From NCBI GenBank assembly GCA_937997955.1, contig CALLDR010000163.1:1-64000 (forward strand): DNA of 64,000 nt, read 5' to 3'. The position numbers and the translations under genes were made by a program. Positions 41,102-50,674 of this stretch are shown here, piece by piece. The stretch is from an uncultured Emergencia sp. Its GTDB lineage: Bacteria; Bacillota; Clostridia; Peptostreptococcales; Anaerovoracaceae. Position 1 is the stretch's first letter. Every line of letters begins with the position of its first letter. The notes under the pieces are model-generated. The model was not told the DNA's origin. It searched no databases and saw nothing but the letters and a program-made list of their open reading frames with translations.

Positions 41102-41650
41102 CTATTCTGCTTCTTTTGAAATGGTGCCTTTCTTCCTGCGGCGGAACAGGGCTGCGGTCCCGTCGACGCAGTCGCCCGTCATCTCCAGAAGGACGACGCT
41201 CAGAAATACCATGTGTATCCACGGGTTTATCCACCGGATCACAGCTGTCAGCAGCGGCTGCAGATGGACGGCTGTTATGACGCCTCCCGCCATCCAGAGC
41301 AACGGATCGGAGGCGGTTATATGGACCAGCCACTTTCCACTGCAGAGCCGCGTCAGAATCCCAAATACCAGGGCGCAGGCCAATCCCGCCCCCAAGGCGC
41401 AGACGGCGGCCGCCGGCAGTGTCATATCCCGGTCAGTTCCCAGCCAGGAAGCCAGCTCCCGTGCCGCAAGACCGGTCCCCGCGACGATCAAAAGGGCTCC
41501 TATGCCAAAGCCCGGCATATAGGGGCCTTTGCACAGGCCTCTTCCGCCCGGTCTCTTCCTCAGGGCGAAGACGCAGCGGTCCGCGGCCCAGCCCAGAATA
41601 CTGTACAGGGCGAAAAACAACAGTATCTCATACAGCTGATACTCTCTCAT
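41102..41650 (-). CDS. Integral membrane protein, CmpB/YczE-like (putative ABC-type permease family)
   Basis: 182 residues with about five membrane helices. The opening ALYSILGWAADRCVFALRKR resembles the F-x-x-Y-S-x-x-G-W motif of the putative ABC-transporter CmpB family. No ATPase gene is adjacent. It lies 3 bp downstream of the SanA-like gene and probably shares its transcript. Function unknown. Confidence 0.65.
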   Translation of the reverse strand: MREYQLYEILLFFALYSILGWAADRCVFALRKRPGGRGLCKGPYMPGFGIGALLIVAGTGLAARELASWLGTDRDMTLPAAAVCALGAGLACALVFGILTRLCSGKWLVHITASDPLLWMAGGVITAVHLQPLLTAVIRWINPWIHMVFLSVVLLEMTGDCVDGTAALFRRRKKGTISKEAE

Positions 41651-41653
41651 ACG

Positions 41654-42364
41654 CTATTCTCCATGGGTGACGAGGCCGCTGCCGTTGATAGGAATCGCCT
41701 CACCGCCCAGCTCCGACTCCGGCCTGGTTATGACCTTGAAGAAGTCCTTGACCCTGGCCAGGACCTCGCGGACCTCACGAACAGCCTGTCCGCTGTACTT
41801 CATCTGGTCAGAGGAAACGCCTTTGACCTCCAGCCCCAGCTTTTCGCCCAGATAGAGAGCCCGGTACTCGTGGTAGGTTTGGGTCACGACGATCGCAGAG
41901 GAAACGCCGAAGATGCTCTGGGCTCTGTACATGGAATCGTAGGTGGAAAATCCCGCGTGGTCGCAGAAGATGTCCTCCTCCGGCACGCCGGCCCTTTTCA
42001 CATAGTTCAGCATGACGTGGATCTCATTGTGATCCACCTGGCCGTTATCTCCGGTGAGAAGCAGCTTTGGCGCGACGCCAAGCTCGTAGAGCAATATGCC
42101 CGTGTCCAGCCGGTCCTTCAGCATAGGCGTCGGCGTCTCGTCGTCGCGGATCCCCGCGCCCAAAACCATGATGCAGTCCGCGTCAAGGTCCTTCAGGGCC
42201 TGTGTCTCTGAAGGGAGCAGCGTTTCCTTGTCCTCTGTGATGGCGCACTGTATATTGTCCATTTCCTTATTTACGATGTGATTGTTGATGGTCATTCCCG
42301 CAACGCCCGCGGCGACAGCCAGCACCGCGATCAGCAGGACCAGTCTTCCTATTAGCCTTTTCAT
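41654..42364 (-). CDS. SanA/YdcF-like (DUF218) membrane-anchored protein
   Basis: 236 residues: one N-terminal membrane helix (LIGRLVLLIAVLAVAAGVAGM) and an extracytoplasmic DUF218 domain with the motifs DCIMVLGAGIRDDETPTPMLKDRLD, LLLTGDNGQVD and IVVTQTYHEYRAL. SanA in E. coli influences vancomycin sensitivity and envelope integrity; the reaction is unknown. No ribosome site other than the weak GAGG before the ATG. Upstream are 210 bp with the divergent aroB promoter. Confidence 0.88.
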   Translation of the reverse strand: MKRLIGRLVLLIAVLAVAAGVAGMTINNHIVNKEMDNIQCAITEDKETLLPSETQALKDLDADCIMVLGAGIRDDETPTPMLKDRLDTGILLYELGVAPKLLLTGDNGQVDHNEIHVMLNYVKRAGVPEEDIFCDHAGFSTYDSMYRAQSIFGVSSAIVVTQTYHEYRALYLGEKLGLEVKGVSSDQMKYSGQAVREVREVLARVKDFFKVITRPESELGGEAIPINGSGLVTHGE

Positions 42365-42458
42365 GATTCCTCACCCCTCGTTTTGATAGCCTTGTTTTAA
42401 TAGCCTTGTCATACAAAATAGTTTATACGACCCTGTCTGAAATTGCAATAGCTACTTT

Positions 42459-42487
42459 TTGCAAATTTGGTGAAAGCGTGTTATAAT
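42459..42487 (+). promoter_or_regulatory. Sigma-A promoter of aroB
   Basis: TTGCAA (42459-42464) and TATAAT (42482-42487) are 17 bp apart on the plus strand, about 80 bases before the start codon. Confidence 0.8.
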
Positions 42488-42574
42488 GAATGTACTCGAT
42501 CATATTGCAGCCCGGAGCCAGACTCCCGGCTGGCGAAAGTATTTTCTCAGTCAATATCAGGAGAGCAGGAAACC

Positions 42575-43624
<1,050 letters not shown>

Positions 43625-43714
43625 TTCAATGATGCCTGACCCGCGGGAGCCTTTCACGTTCCCAATTTAATATATATTGCGTTACACTTGCTTTTTTAAG
43701 CGGCTGACCTAAAA

Positions 43715-43759
43715 CGCCGGAATTTCACGTAAACGGAAATTCCGGCGCCTTTCTTTTTT
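43715..43759. terminator. Bidirectional terminator between aroB and the GNAT gene
   Basis: CGCCGGAATTTC (43715-43726) pairs with GAAATTCCGGCG (43736-43747); TTTCTTTTTT follows on the plus strand. The opposite strand has a short TTTT. Confidence 0.9.
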
Positions 43760-43766
43760 GTTCAGG

Positions 43767-44306
43767 TTATTTATGATTATTCTCCCACTCTTCCTTCAGC
43801 ATGGAAAAGATCATGGAATCCCGCAGCGTGCCGTCATAGATCTTATAGGTCCTCCGCAGGGTTCCCTCGTAGGTGAATCCGCATTTTTCAATGACCCGCT
43901 GCGACCGGGCGTTGACCCTGGATGTGCAGATGCCGATCTGGTCCAGCCCAAGCTCACAAAAGCCGAAGCGCAGCACTTCTCTGGCCGCTTCTGTCATATA
44001 GCCGCGGCCCCAGTGGTCCTCCGCCAGATTGTAGCCCAGCTCCCGGCTGTTGGCGTCAGGCCGCAGCCGGTCCGGTTCCAGGGCGATGATGCCTACGACC
44101 TTTTCTTCCCCCTTGACCCGGACAGCCCAGGCCTCTGTAGGGATAAGCAGCTCTTCGATGACCTGGCGGGAATATTCCACGCTCTTGTGAGGCTCCCATC
44201 CGGCGGGAGGCCCTACATGGGGATTCTTCGCGTAGTCGTAAAGCTCCTCCGCGTCATCTATCGTAAACATCGTCAGTGTCAATCTCTCTGTTTCCAGCGT
44301 CTTCAT
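43767..44306 (-). CDS. GNAT acetyltransferase (RimJ/RimL type)
   Basis: 179 residues. The family opening LETERLTLTMFTIDDAEELYDY, the acetyl-CoA loop HWGRGYMTEAAREVLRFGF and the C-terminal VNARSQRVIEKCGFTYEGTLRR identify the RimJ/RimL subgroup, which acetylates N-termini of ribosomal proteins or small amines. Target unknown. Preceded by GAAAGGAG. The 96 bp up to the LTA-synthase-like gene show nothing else. Confidence 0.9.
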   Translation of the reverse strand: MKTLETERLTLTMFTIDDAEELYDYAKNPHVGPPAGWEPHKSVEYSRQVIEELLIPTEAWAVRVKGEEKVVGIIALEPDRLRPDANSRELGYNLAEDHWGRGYMTEAAREVLRFGFCELGLDQIGICTSRVNARSQRVIEKCGFTYEGTLRRTYKIYDGTLRDSMIFSMLKEEWENNHK

Positions 44307-44402
44307 AGGGTTTCTCCTTTCAATCTGCCGCGCGCAGGCTTTCTCCTGCCATTCATTTCGGCAGACCCAGCGGCCTGGCGGCGCTCCGCCTGCCGCGCTG
44401 CT

Positions 44403-46388
44403 TTATTCCGTGGTACTGATGATCTCCTTGTTGGACTTGTCAATCTGGCTGACCTTCATGTTGACCGCGTCGGCCGGATCCACTTCCTCCTGCAGTCCCA
44501 GCAGGTTCGGACCCAGATAGATGGTCTTCAGCGTCTCGCCGTCCAGGGTAACCTTGCTGTATTCAGTAAAGTTCTGGCCCTTGATATAGTATTTGCCGCC
44601 GACGCTGACCACCTTCTCGATGGTAATATCCTTAACGCCCATCTTCATGCCCGCCTTTTCAAACGGATTGGCGCCGCCGTAGATATAATTCTTGCCGTAG
44701 AGCATATCGTAGCCCAGCAGCTTCAGGTTGGACAGATAATCCTTCGACTTGTGGTCCACGGTCTGATGATATTTGATCGTCGTGCCCGTGTGGATATCCA
44801 GACGGTCGAACACCTCTGCCGCCAGCTGGTAAGTGGTCAGGTTTTTGTCCTCTTTTTCCATGCCAAAGTTGCCCCAGATCACGTACTGGGTCTGGTACAG
44901 GTCTTTGGCGTCGTAAGATCCCTCTGTCACGTCCAGGGCCGGAATGTGGTCGCCGTACATGACCAGGATCACGTCTTCGTCGAACTCTGACAAGGTTTCT
45001 GTCAGGTCTTTGACGAACTGATCCATCTCGTAAACCTGGTTGACGTAGTATTCGTACTTCCATTTCAGCTCTTCGCTCGGCGCGTCGGTGACCTCGATCT
45101 TCGGATTCTTGATCAGCTGCTCCGTCGGGTATTTGCCGTGGCCCTGTACGGAGATGGTATAGATATAGTCGTGGCCCTCGCTGGAATTCAGCGCGTCCAT
45201 GATCTGCTCCGTTAGAATGGAATCCTTGGCCCAGTTCTTCGGCGTCTTCGGCACGTCGCTCATGTATTCCAGAGAGGTAAAGGTATCGTAGCCGATGTTG
45301 TCAAAGACTTCGTTTCTGTTGTAGAACAGGGCTCTGTGGTTGTGGATGGCGTGGGTGGAATATCCCATGGACTTCAGGTCTCTGGCGATGGATTCCGCCG
45401 TCTTTTCCTTCAAAACCGACTTGAAAGGATATTCGCCCGGTCCGAAGAACTTGACGGAAAGTCCAGTCATGACTTCAAACTCGGTGTTCGCCGTTCCCGC
45501 GCCGCAGGCCGGAACCGTCAGGCTGCCGGTGGAATAGTTCTCCATCAGGCTGCGGTAATACGGTATCGGATCCTCTGACAGCTCAATGTTGTTGAACAGG
45601 GTCGGGTCCACGAAGGATTCCAGCTGCAGGAATAAGATGTTGGGATGCTCCTCATCTTCGTCCGTCTCTGTCAGCTTCATGGTGCCGTCTTCTCCATACT
45701 GATCTTTGTCAAAGATGGCCTTGACCGCCTTTTCGTCGTAGCCCATCGGCTTAGGAATGCCCGTGTTGAGCCAGGTGTTGATGAAGCAGTACGGCACGCC
45801 GTAGTCCTCATAAGCGTAAGCCAGGTTTCCGAAGAAGGTGGACAGCACGCCGATCTTCACCAGGCCGAAGGTGGCTCCAAAGGTCATGGCGATGACCAGC
45901 AGGACGGCCGCGATATTCCTCTTCAGCTTTACCTCGCCCTTCGGCTTTTTCGGCGCTTTGATGAACAGTATGATCAAAGCGATGACGCCGATGACGATGC
46001 CCCCGGCGATCAAAGCGATCTCCGTCGTGGAAAAATAATTGGTCAGCAGGGTGGCTCCATCGGTGATGGCGCTCAGATCCTTCACCGTAAACGGCGTCAT
46101 GCGCTGGATCAAGATGACGCCGTTGGTGATGCCCACGCCCATCCAAACCAGGGTGACGATGACGATAAAAAATACCCGCCGCCGGAATACGGTCGCTATA
46201 GCCAGCATGGCAAAGATGATCAGGGTGTTGTACAAAAACACCACCGGGCTTTCAAACAGAAAGACAAATCCGCCCATGCCCTTTCTTGCCAGCGTTTCTA
46301 TGGCCAGGTTCATCAGAAACGCCCATACCAGGCAAAAGAAAAAACTGTTGTGCAAATATTTCCTGTAAAAGTTCTTTGCTTTTTCCAT
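44403..46388 (-). CDS. LTA synthase-family sulfatase (phosphoglycerol transferase-like)
   Basis: 661 residues: about five N-terminal membrane helices (first 210 residues) and an extracytoplasmic alkaline-phosphatase-fold domain. Conserved motifs: the metal Glu in LFLQLESFVDP, the catalytic Thr region PACGAGTANTEFEVMTG, KSMGYSTHAIHNH and VMYGDHIPAL. These enzymes move glycerol-phosphate from phosphatidylglycerol onto teichoic acid or other polymers. The last 80 or so residues (VKDITIEKVVSVGGKYYIKG) form an extra Ig/IPT-like beta domain not usual in LtaS. The ATG at 46388 is 20 bp after the rsmA stop. Confidence 0.9.
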   Translation of the reverse strand: MEKAKNFYRKYLHNSFFFCLVWAFLMNLAIETLARKGMGGFVFLFESPVVFLYNTLIIFAMLAIATVFRRRVFFIVIVTLVWMGVGITNGVILIQRMTPFTVKDLSAITDGATLLTNYFSTTEIALIAGGIVIGVIALIILFIKAPKKPKGEVKLKRNIAAVLLVIAMTFGATFGLVKIGVLSTFFGNLAYAYEDYGVPYCFINTWLNTGIPKPMGYDEKAVKAIFDKDQYGEDGTMKLTETDEDEEHPNILFLQLESFVDPTLFNNIELSEDPIPYYRSLMENYSTGSLTVPACGAGTANTEFEVMTGLSVKFFGPGEYPFKSVLKEKTAESIARDLKSMGYSTHAIHNHRALFYNRNEVFDNIGYDTFTSLEYMSDVPKTPKNWAKDSILTEQIMDALNSSEGHDYIYTISVQGHGKYPTEQLIKNPKIEVTDAPSEELKWKYEYYVNQVYEMDQFVKDLTETLSEFDEDVILVMYGDHIPALDVTEGSYDAKDLYQTQYVIWGNFGMEKEDKNLTTYQLAAEVFDRLDIHTGTTIKYHQTVDHKSKDYLSNLKLLGYDMLYGKNYIYGGANPFEKAGMKMGVKDITIEKVVSVGGKYYIKGQNFTEYSKVTLDGETLKTIYLGPNLLGLQEEVDPADAVNMKVSQIDKSNKEIISTTE

Positions 46389-46407
46389 TGTTCCTATCCT
46401 CTTTTCT

Positions 46408-47262
46408 CTATTCCCTTTTGCTGAAATAGTTTGCCAGATCCGCAAATTCGTCTAACGACAAGGTCTCAGCTCTCCTCTTTTCGTCTATGCCGCAGGCGGC
46501 AAGCGCCTCTTTGACGTCTTCCTTCGTTACGCTGCCTATACCCATGAGCGAGTTAGACAGTGTCTTCCGCCTTTGACCGAATCCGGCTTTGATGCAGCGG
46601 AAAAACATCTCCTCGTCCACAAGCTCCACCGGCTTCTCCCTGCGGATGTTCAGCCGGAGCACGGCGGAATCCACCTTTGGCACCGGCACGAAGACTTCCT
46701 TCGGCACGATAGCTACGCTGTCGACGGTGCAGTAATACTGTACGGCCACGGACAGCGCGCCGTAGCTCTTGGAGCCGGGCTGGGATTTGATCCTGTCAGC
46801 GACTTCCTTCTGCATCATGATGGTGATGCTGTCGGCCATGACGTGGTTTTCCAGCAGCGCCATGATGATAGGCGTCGTAATGTAATAGGGAAGATTCCCG
46901 ATGATTCGCGCGTGGCGGCAGCCTGAGCTTTGAATGATCTGGTTGAGATCTGTCTTCAGCACGTCCTGATGTATGATCTCTACGTTGTCAAAGCCGCCCA
47001 GGGTCTCCCGCAGGATGGGGATCAGATTCTGATCGATCTCCACAGCCACCACTTTGGCGGCCAGCTGCGCGGCCTCCGCCGTAAGCACGCCGATACCGGG
47101 GCCGATCTCTATGACCAGGTCCTCTCCGGTGATCTGGGTGGCCTCTATGATCTTATCTATGATATTCTTGTCCGTCAGGAAATTCTGTCCCAGACTTTTG
47201 GACAGCTTGAACCCATATCGTTCTTTGATGTCCCTGATGGTGGACGGTGCATATAACTTCAT
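46408..47262 (-). CDS. rsmA: 16S rRNA dimethyladenosine transferase (KsgA)
   Basis: Dimethylates A1518 and A1519 of 16S rRNA using SAM. The opening GFKLSKSLGQNFLTDKNIIDKI, SAM site VIEIGPGIGVLTAEAA and catalytic IIGNLPYYITTPI are canonical, and the C-terminus is complete (284 residues). The start overlaps the rnmV stop by 4 bases; the rnmV-rsmA pair is conserved in Gram-positives. Confidence 0.97.
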   Translation of the reverse strand: MKLYAPSTIRDIKERYGFKLSKSLGQNFLTDKNIIDKIIEATQITGEDLVIEIGPGIGVLTAEAAQLAAKVVAVEIDQNLIPILRETLGGFDNVEIIHQDVLKTDLNQIIQSSGCRHARIIGNLPYYITTPIIMALLENHVMADSITIMMQKEVADRIKSQPGSKSYGALSVAVQYYCTVDSVAIVPKEVFVPVPKVDSAVLRLNIRREKPVELVDEEMFFRCIKAGFGQRRKTLSNSLMGIGSVTKEDVKEALAACGIDEKRRAETLSLDEFADLANYFSKRE

Positions 47263-47849
47263 TCTAATTCCTTAACCTTTTCCAAAAATTCTTCCCGGGA
47301 AATCTGAAACTGATTCAGCTTCCTGAGAAAGCTTTTGCTGTTTCCATAGCCGATGGACAGCAGGTTTCCCAGCTGCTCCCGCCGTGCCTTGGCTCTGGGG
47401 CCGCCGGCCAGCTCCCACTGGAAGAGATCTTCCTCGGTGAAGCTGCCGTCTCTGCTCCCGGAGGTGCAGTGGGCTTTTTCCAGCGCTTCGATGATATCCT
47501 CCGGCCTGGCGTTTTCCACGCCTACGTTGCCGTTTTTCAGGGCCTTCCCTTTGGGAAGAAAGGCCTGACGGCAGCCGGGATATCTTTCCGCGATTTGTCT
47601 GCGTATCTTTTCGCCCGCGTAGTCGGGATCGGTAAACACGATGATTCCCTGATCTTCATAGGCCTTGTCGATCTGGGGCCAGATGGAGTCCGGCATGCCG
47701 AATCCGTGGGTCTCTATGGTCATGGCGTCCACCGCCCGCCGGATGGCCGCGGTATCGTCCCGACCTTCCACGATGATGGCTTCTTTAATCGTTATCTTCC
47801 TGTCCCTGATCGTCGCTTTGGTTTTCGTTTTCATCTTGGTCTTCGTCAT
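47259..47849 (-). CDS. rnmV: Ribonuclease M5
   Basis: Matures the 5S rRNA ends. TOPRIM motifs are intact: IIVEGRDDTAAIRRA, IIVFTDPDYAGEKIRR and the segment KALKNGNVGVENARPEDI. The family normally starts MKIKEVIVVEG, which here corresponds to ITIKEAIIVEG. Upstream are only basic, non-conserved codons inside the divIC 3' end, with ATGs at 47864, 47849 and 47834 and none with a good ribosome site. An ATT codon at the divIC stop, after AGGAAG, could be the real start. I list 47849, giving 196 residues; the start is uncertain. Confidence 0.9.
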   Translation of the reverse strand: MTKTKMKTKTKATIRDRKITIKEAIIVEGRDDTAAIRRAVDAMTIETHGFGMPDSIWPQIDKAYEDQGIIVFTDPDYAGEKIRRQIAERYPGCRQAFLPKGKALKNGNVGVENARPEDIIEALEKAHCTSGSRDGSFTEEDLFQWELAGGPRAKARREQLGNLLSIGYGNSKSFLRKLNQFQISREEFLEKVKELE

Positions 47850-48264
47850 GATTCTGCTCTTCATCCTCGTCGTCTAAAATATACAGGATCTCGCCGGGCT
47901 TGATCAGCCGCAGCTGGATCCGCGCCTGCTCTTCGATGTATTCCAGGTCATTGACATTCTTCAGCTCTTCTTCCAGCGCGGCTTTTTCCTTCGCCAGCGC
48001 TTTCTGCGTCGCCGCCAGCTCCTGCTGCTCAGCCCGCAGATCGAACACATTCTTTATAGACACGCCAACGACCGCTATGAGCACCAGCACGATAACGGTC
48101 AACGCGATTCTTCCTTTATTGATTCTGACTTTTTTCTTCTTCGGAGCCGCCTGTACCGCCGTACTCTGTACATGCTGATGGCGTTCTCTTCGGTATTCTT
48201 CCAGAGATTTGCCGTCCCTTTCCCGTTCAAAATCCCGGATTCTCCCTTTTCTCCTCTTCTTCAT
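47785..48264 (-). CDS. divIC: Septum formation initiator DivIC (FtsB-like)
   Basis: Bitopic division protein that joins the FtsL/DivIB complex. Basic cytoplasmic N-terminus (about 60 residues), one membrane helix (IALTVIVLVLIAVVGVSI), a coiled coil (RAEQQELAATQKALAKEKAALEEELKN) and the conserved EYIEEQARIQLRLIKPGEILY. The last 30 residues are almost only Asp, Glu, Gln and Asn. ATG 48264 was chosen because the earlier ones have worse spacing to a ribosome site. Placement after yabP and yabQ is as in Bacillus. Confidence 0.9.
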   Translation of the reverse strand: MKKRRKGRIRDFERERDGKSLEEYRRERHQHVQSTAVQAAPKKKKVRINKGRIALTVIVLVLIAVVGVSIKNVFDLRAEQQELAATQKALAKEKAALEEELKNVNDLEYIEEQARIQLRLIKPGEILYILDDEDEEQNHDEDQDENENQSDDQGQEDND

Positions 48265-48290
48265 ATCCTTCATCCCTGTCGTATCGTTGT

Positions 48291-48437
48291 AATGAACCCT
48301 TCCTCGCGGCAACGCCGTCTGGATCGTTCGCGTTCATTATACCATGACGCTTCCTCTGGACATAGAATCAGTCGTCATGATTCAATGAACGCTTCCTCGC
48401 GGCAACGCCGTCCGGATCACTCGCGTTCATTATACCA
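48291..48437. repeat. 54-bp direct repeat at the yabQ end
   Basis: Copies at 48291-48344 and 48384-48437 match at about 50 of 54 positions and are 93 bp apart. The right copy encodes the last residues of YabQ (IMNASDPDGVAARKRS); the left lies between yabQ and divIC. A local duplication of the 3' end of yabQ is the simplest explanation. Confidence 0.85.
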
Positions 48438-48706
48438 CAAACGAGCTTTTTCCACAACATGATGCCGCAGGCCATGGCGATAATTCCGTGGAGGCTGACC
48501 ACGCCGTAGGAGCCCGCGTAGAGAAATTCCGCGAACAGATATCCGGCGCACAGCCATCCACACAGGTAAACTGCCCTGGCGGCCCGCCGCCTTTTTCCGC
48601 ACCGGGCGATCAGAGCGTCTCTGGCGGCAAACACCAGCATGATGGCCGCGCCGCAGCAGAACATGATCCCGCACGTGTGCAGCTCCCTTCCGATCAGCTC
48701 GGTCAT
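48368..48706 (-). CDS. yabQ: Spore cortex protein YabQ
   Basis: 112 residues with three hydrophobic segments (CGIMFCCGAAIMLVFAARDAL and two further helices). Sequence similarity to YabQ is low as usual for the family, but the position between yabP and divIC and the topology agree. YabQ is a membrane protein of the mother cell needed for cortex formation in Bacillus. It overlaps yabP by 4 bases. The C-terminus is part of a 54-bp duplication. Confidence 0.8.
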   Translation of the reverse strand: MTELIGRELHTCGIMFCCGAAIMLVFAARDALIARCGKRRRAARAVYLCGWLCAGYLFAEFLYAGSYGVVSLHGIIAMACGIMLWKKLVCGIMNASDPDGVAARKRSLNHDD

Positions 48707-48966
48707 CTGCGCAGCCTGCTGATCCGGTCAAAGAGCTTTCCGCCGGACTTTTTCTTGGTGTAGCTCAGGCTCTCGATCTCTCCGTCCGCCACCAGCTTTC
48801 CCTCGTCCAGATCCAGCGTCTCAATATGCAGATCTTTCCCGGAAATGATCAGCCCCTGATCGTTCAGATTGGCCAGAATGGTCTCTTCATCAAAGCCTTC
48901 CACCGACGTGACCTCCGTGACGGTGATGCGCTTTCGGTTTTCCATTTGAATATAGTGGTTTTCCAT
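48703..48966 (-). CDS. yabP: Spore protein YabP
   Basis: 87 residues, beta-rich, with the YabP/YqfC signature NRKRITVTEVTSVEGFDEETILANLNDQGLIISGKDLHIETLDLDEGKLVADGEI. Required with YabQ for cortex in Bacillus, produced in the mother cell under SigE. The ATG at 48966 has AAGGAGGG seven bases upstream; the longer frame to 49113 is not conserved. A possible SigE -10 (CATATACT, near 49010) precedes it. Confirms that the organism is a spore-former. Confidence 0.9.
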   Translation of the reverse strand: MENHYIQMENRKRITVTEVTSVEGFDEETILANLNDQGLIISGKDLHIETLDLDEGKLVADGEIESLSYTKKKSGGKLFDRISRLRR

Positions 48967-49047
48967 GGCCTTACCCTCCTTCATGACATGTGTCTGTCTG
49001 AAAAGAGTATATGCGCCGTCACGCGAAATCTTGCGGAAAACAATGAG

Positions 49048-49074
49048 GCAGGCAGGCTGTTGGAGCCTGCCTGC
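49048..49074. terminator. Hairpin between the M23 peptidase and yabP
   Basis: GCAGGCAGGCT and AGCCTGCCTGC (49048-49058, 49064-49074) make a perfect 11-bp stem with a five-base loop. It lies 25 bp after the M23 stop. T runs are weak on both strands. Confidence 0.6.
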
Positions 49075-49099
49075 AGTTTTCTTCATTAGAGATAACCCA

Positions 49100-50674
49100 T
49101 CAGAGATACTCAAACGGGTCTACAGGGCTTCCATTGATCGTGACCTCAAAGTGACAATGGGAGCCGGTACTGTTTCCTGTATTTCCCACTTCTCCGATCT
49201 TCTGACCCTGGTATACCTTTTCACCAACGCTGACGTCGATGGCGCTGCAGTGGCCGTAACGTGTATGCTTGCCGCCGCCGTGGTCTATCTCGATGAACAG
49301 GCCATATCCGCTGAACCAGCCGGCGTAAGTCACAGTACCGCCGTCCGCGGCTCTGATCGTCGTTCCCGTCGGGCAGGCCAGGTCGATGCCCTCGTGCATT
49401 CTGCCCCATCTCCATCCGAATTCGGACGTCAAAGTATAGCCGGAAACCGGCATGATCAGCGTGCCCGTCGGCGCCGTCTTCGGCACAGGCTTCGTTCCGC
49501 GCAGGACGATCTTCTTCACGGTCTTTTTGATCGTCTCCGTTTCCAGAACTTCCTTATCGATGATCTCGCCGTTTTCCCTGGTTATTCTGGCCGTCACTAC
49601 CCGTTTGCCGTTGACGCCCTTCTGGATCACCTTTTCATCTCCTTCGTACATGGAGTCGTCGTCCCTGTACTCAGTCTTGTATTTCACCTTTTCAGCAAAG
49701 GTGCTCTTCTCCACGGTGACCACGGTCAGAGCGGAGACCGCCTTCTCTATGATCAGCTCGTCCCCTGGGTAGAGCAGTTCCTCCTGAATGTCGGGATTGT
49801 TCTTCTTCAGCTCCTCATAGGTCACGTCCAGCTTCTGGCAGATATCGTAATAGGTATCTCCTGACTGGACCGTATAGACCTGTTCCTCGTTGCCGCCGGA
49901 CAGAATCGCCTTTACCGCTTTGCTGACGCTGCTGATGTAGGCCAGCTTGGTGTTGTATTTTTTGATCTCAACGTCTTCCTTGAAGCCGACTTCTTCATAG
50001 GTGATGTCGTCGTCGTCCTCAAGGAACTGATCCTGCACCTTCTTCAGCACTGTCTTGGCCGCCGATTCACTTTCGCAGGCCGCGAAGAATGTCCCGTCGA
50101 TATAGATGCCGTAGGCCTCCGCCTCCATGTCCGACATGTATGTCAGCCGCTTCAGCACCGTATCCACATCGTCGACGTCCTTGTCGATGATCACGGTGCT
50201 TCGGAAGGTGATGTCGTTATCCTTGTCGATCTGGATGGTAGAGCCGTATTCCTTGCTCAGCTCGTCGCTGACCAAGTCCAGGATCTTCAGCACGTCCTCC
50301 TGGTTCTTCACATAGCCCAGGGCTCTGCCGTTATAGGAATACTCAAAGCCGGTGAAATGGTTAAACAAAGCCACCATGGCGATGGCCACCAGAACGGCTC
50401 CCGCGAAGTGGCCCAGCAGGCTCTTTTTCTTCCCCTCCAGCTTTTTTCTGTTCTCATGAATGAACTTGGCCAGATGATAGTGACAGATCAAAAATAGTCT
50501 GTCGATCCGCATCTGCAGGTTGTCGTGGCCGGTCACGATGGCCGCGGCGCCGCTGACAATACCGGCCCACAGCGCGGCCATGCGCTGATCAAAGCGGATC
50601 TGCGCCTGGTCATGCCAGGTAATCACCCCTGCCGCAGCATCCGTTATTTTTCTAAGCTTTTTTTCTTTACCCAT
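49100..50674 (-). CDS. M23 murein endopeptidase with LysM and G5 domains
   Basis: 524 residues. A cytoplasmic N-terminus, one membrane helix (about 87-108), a linker, LysM domain (about 265-309, VYTVQSGDTYYDICQKL), G5 domain (about 318-393) and a C-terminal M23 (LytM) zinc peptidase (about 415-520) with HEGID (His427, Asp431), GHCSAIDV and HCHFEV (His506, His508). All four zinc/catalytic positions are present, so it should be active on the outside of the membrane. Homologues act in elongation, division or spore engulfment. Its start lies inside the DnaD gene end (31-base overlap). Confidence 0.93.
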   Translation of the reverse strand: MGKEKKLRKITDAAAGVITWHDQAQIRFDQRMAALWAGIVSGAAAIVTGHDNLQMRIDRLFLICHYHLAKFIHENRKKLEGKKKSLLGHFAGAVLVAIAMVALFNHFTGFEYSYNGRALGYVKNQEDVLKILDLVSDELSKEYGSTIQIDKDNDITFRSTVIIDKDVDDVDTVLKRLTYMSDMEAEAYGIYIDGTFFAACESESAAKTVLKKVQDQFLEDDDDITYEEVGFKEDVEIKKYNTKLAYISSVSKAVKAILSGGNEEQVYTVQSGDTYYDICQKLDVTYEELKKNNPDIQEELLYPGDELIIEKAVSALTVVTVEKSTFAEKVKYKTEYRDDDSMYEGDEKVIQKGVNGKRVVTARITRENGEIIDKEVLETETIKKTVKKIVLRGTKPVPKTAPTGTLIMPVSGYTLTSEFGWRWGRMHEGIDLACPTGTTIRAADGGTVTYAGWFSGYGLFIEIDHGGGKHTRYGHCSAIDVSVGEKVYQGQKIGEVGNTGNSTGSHCHFEVTINGSPVDPFEYL

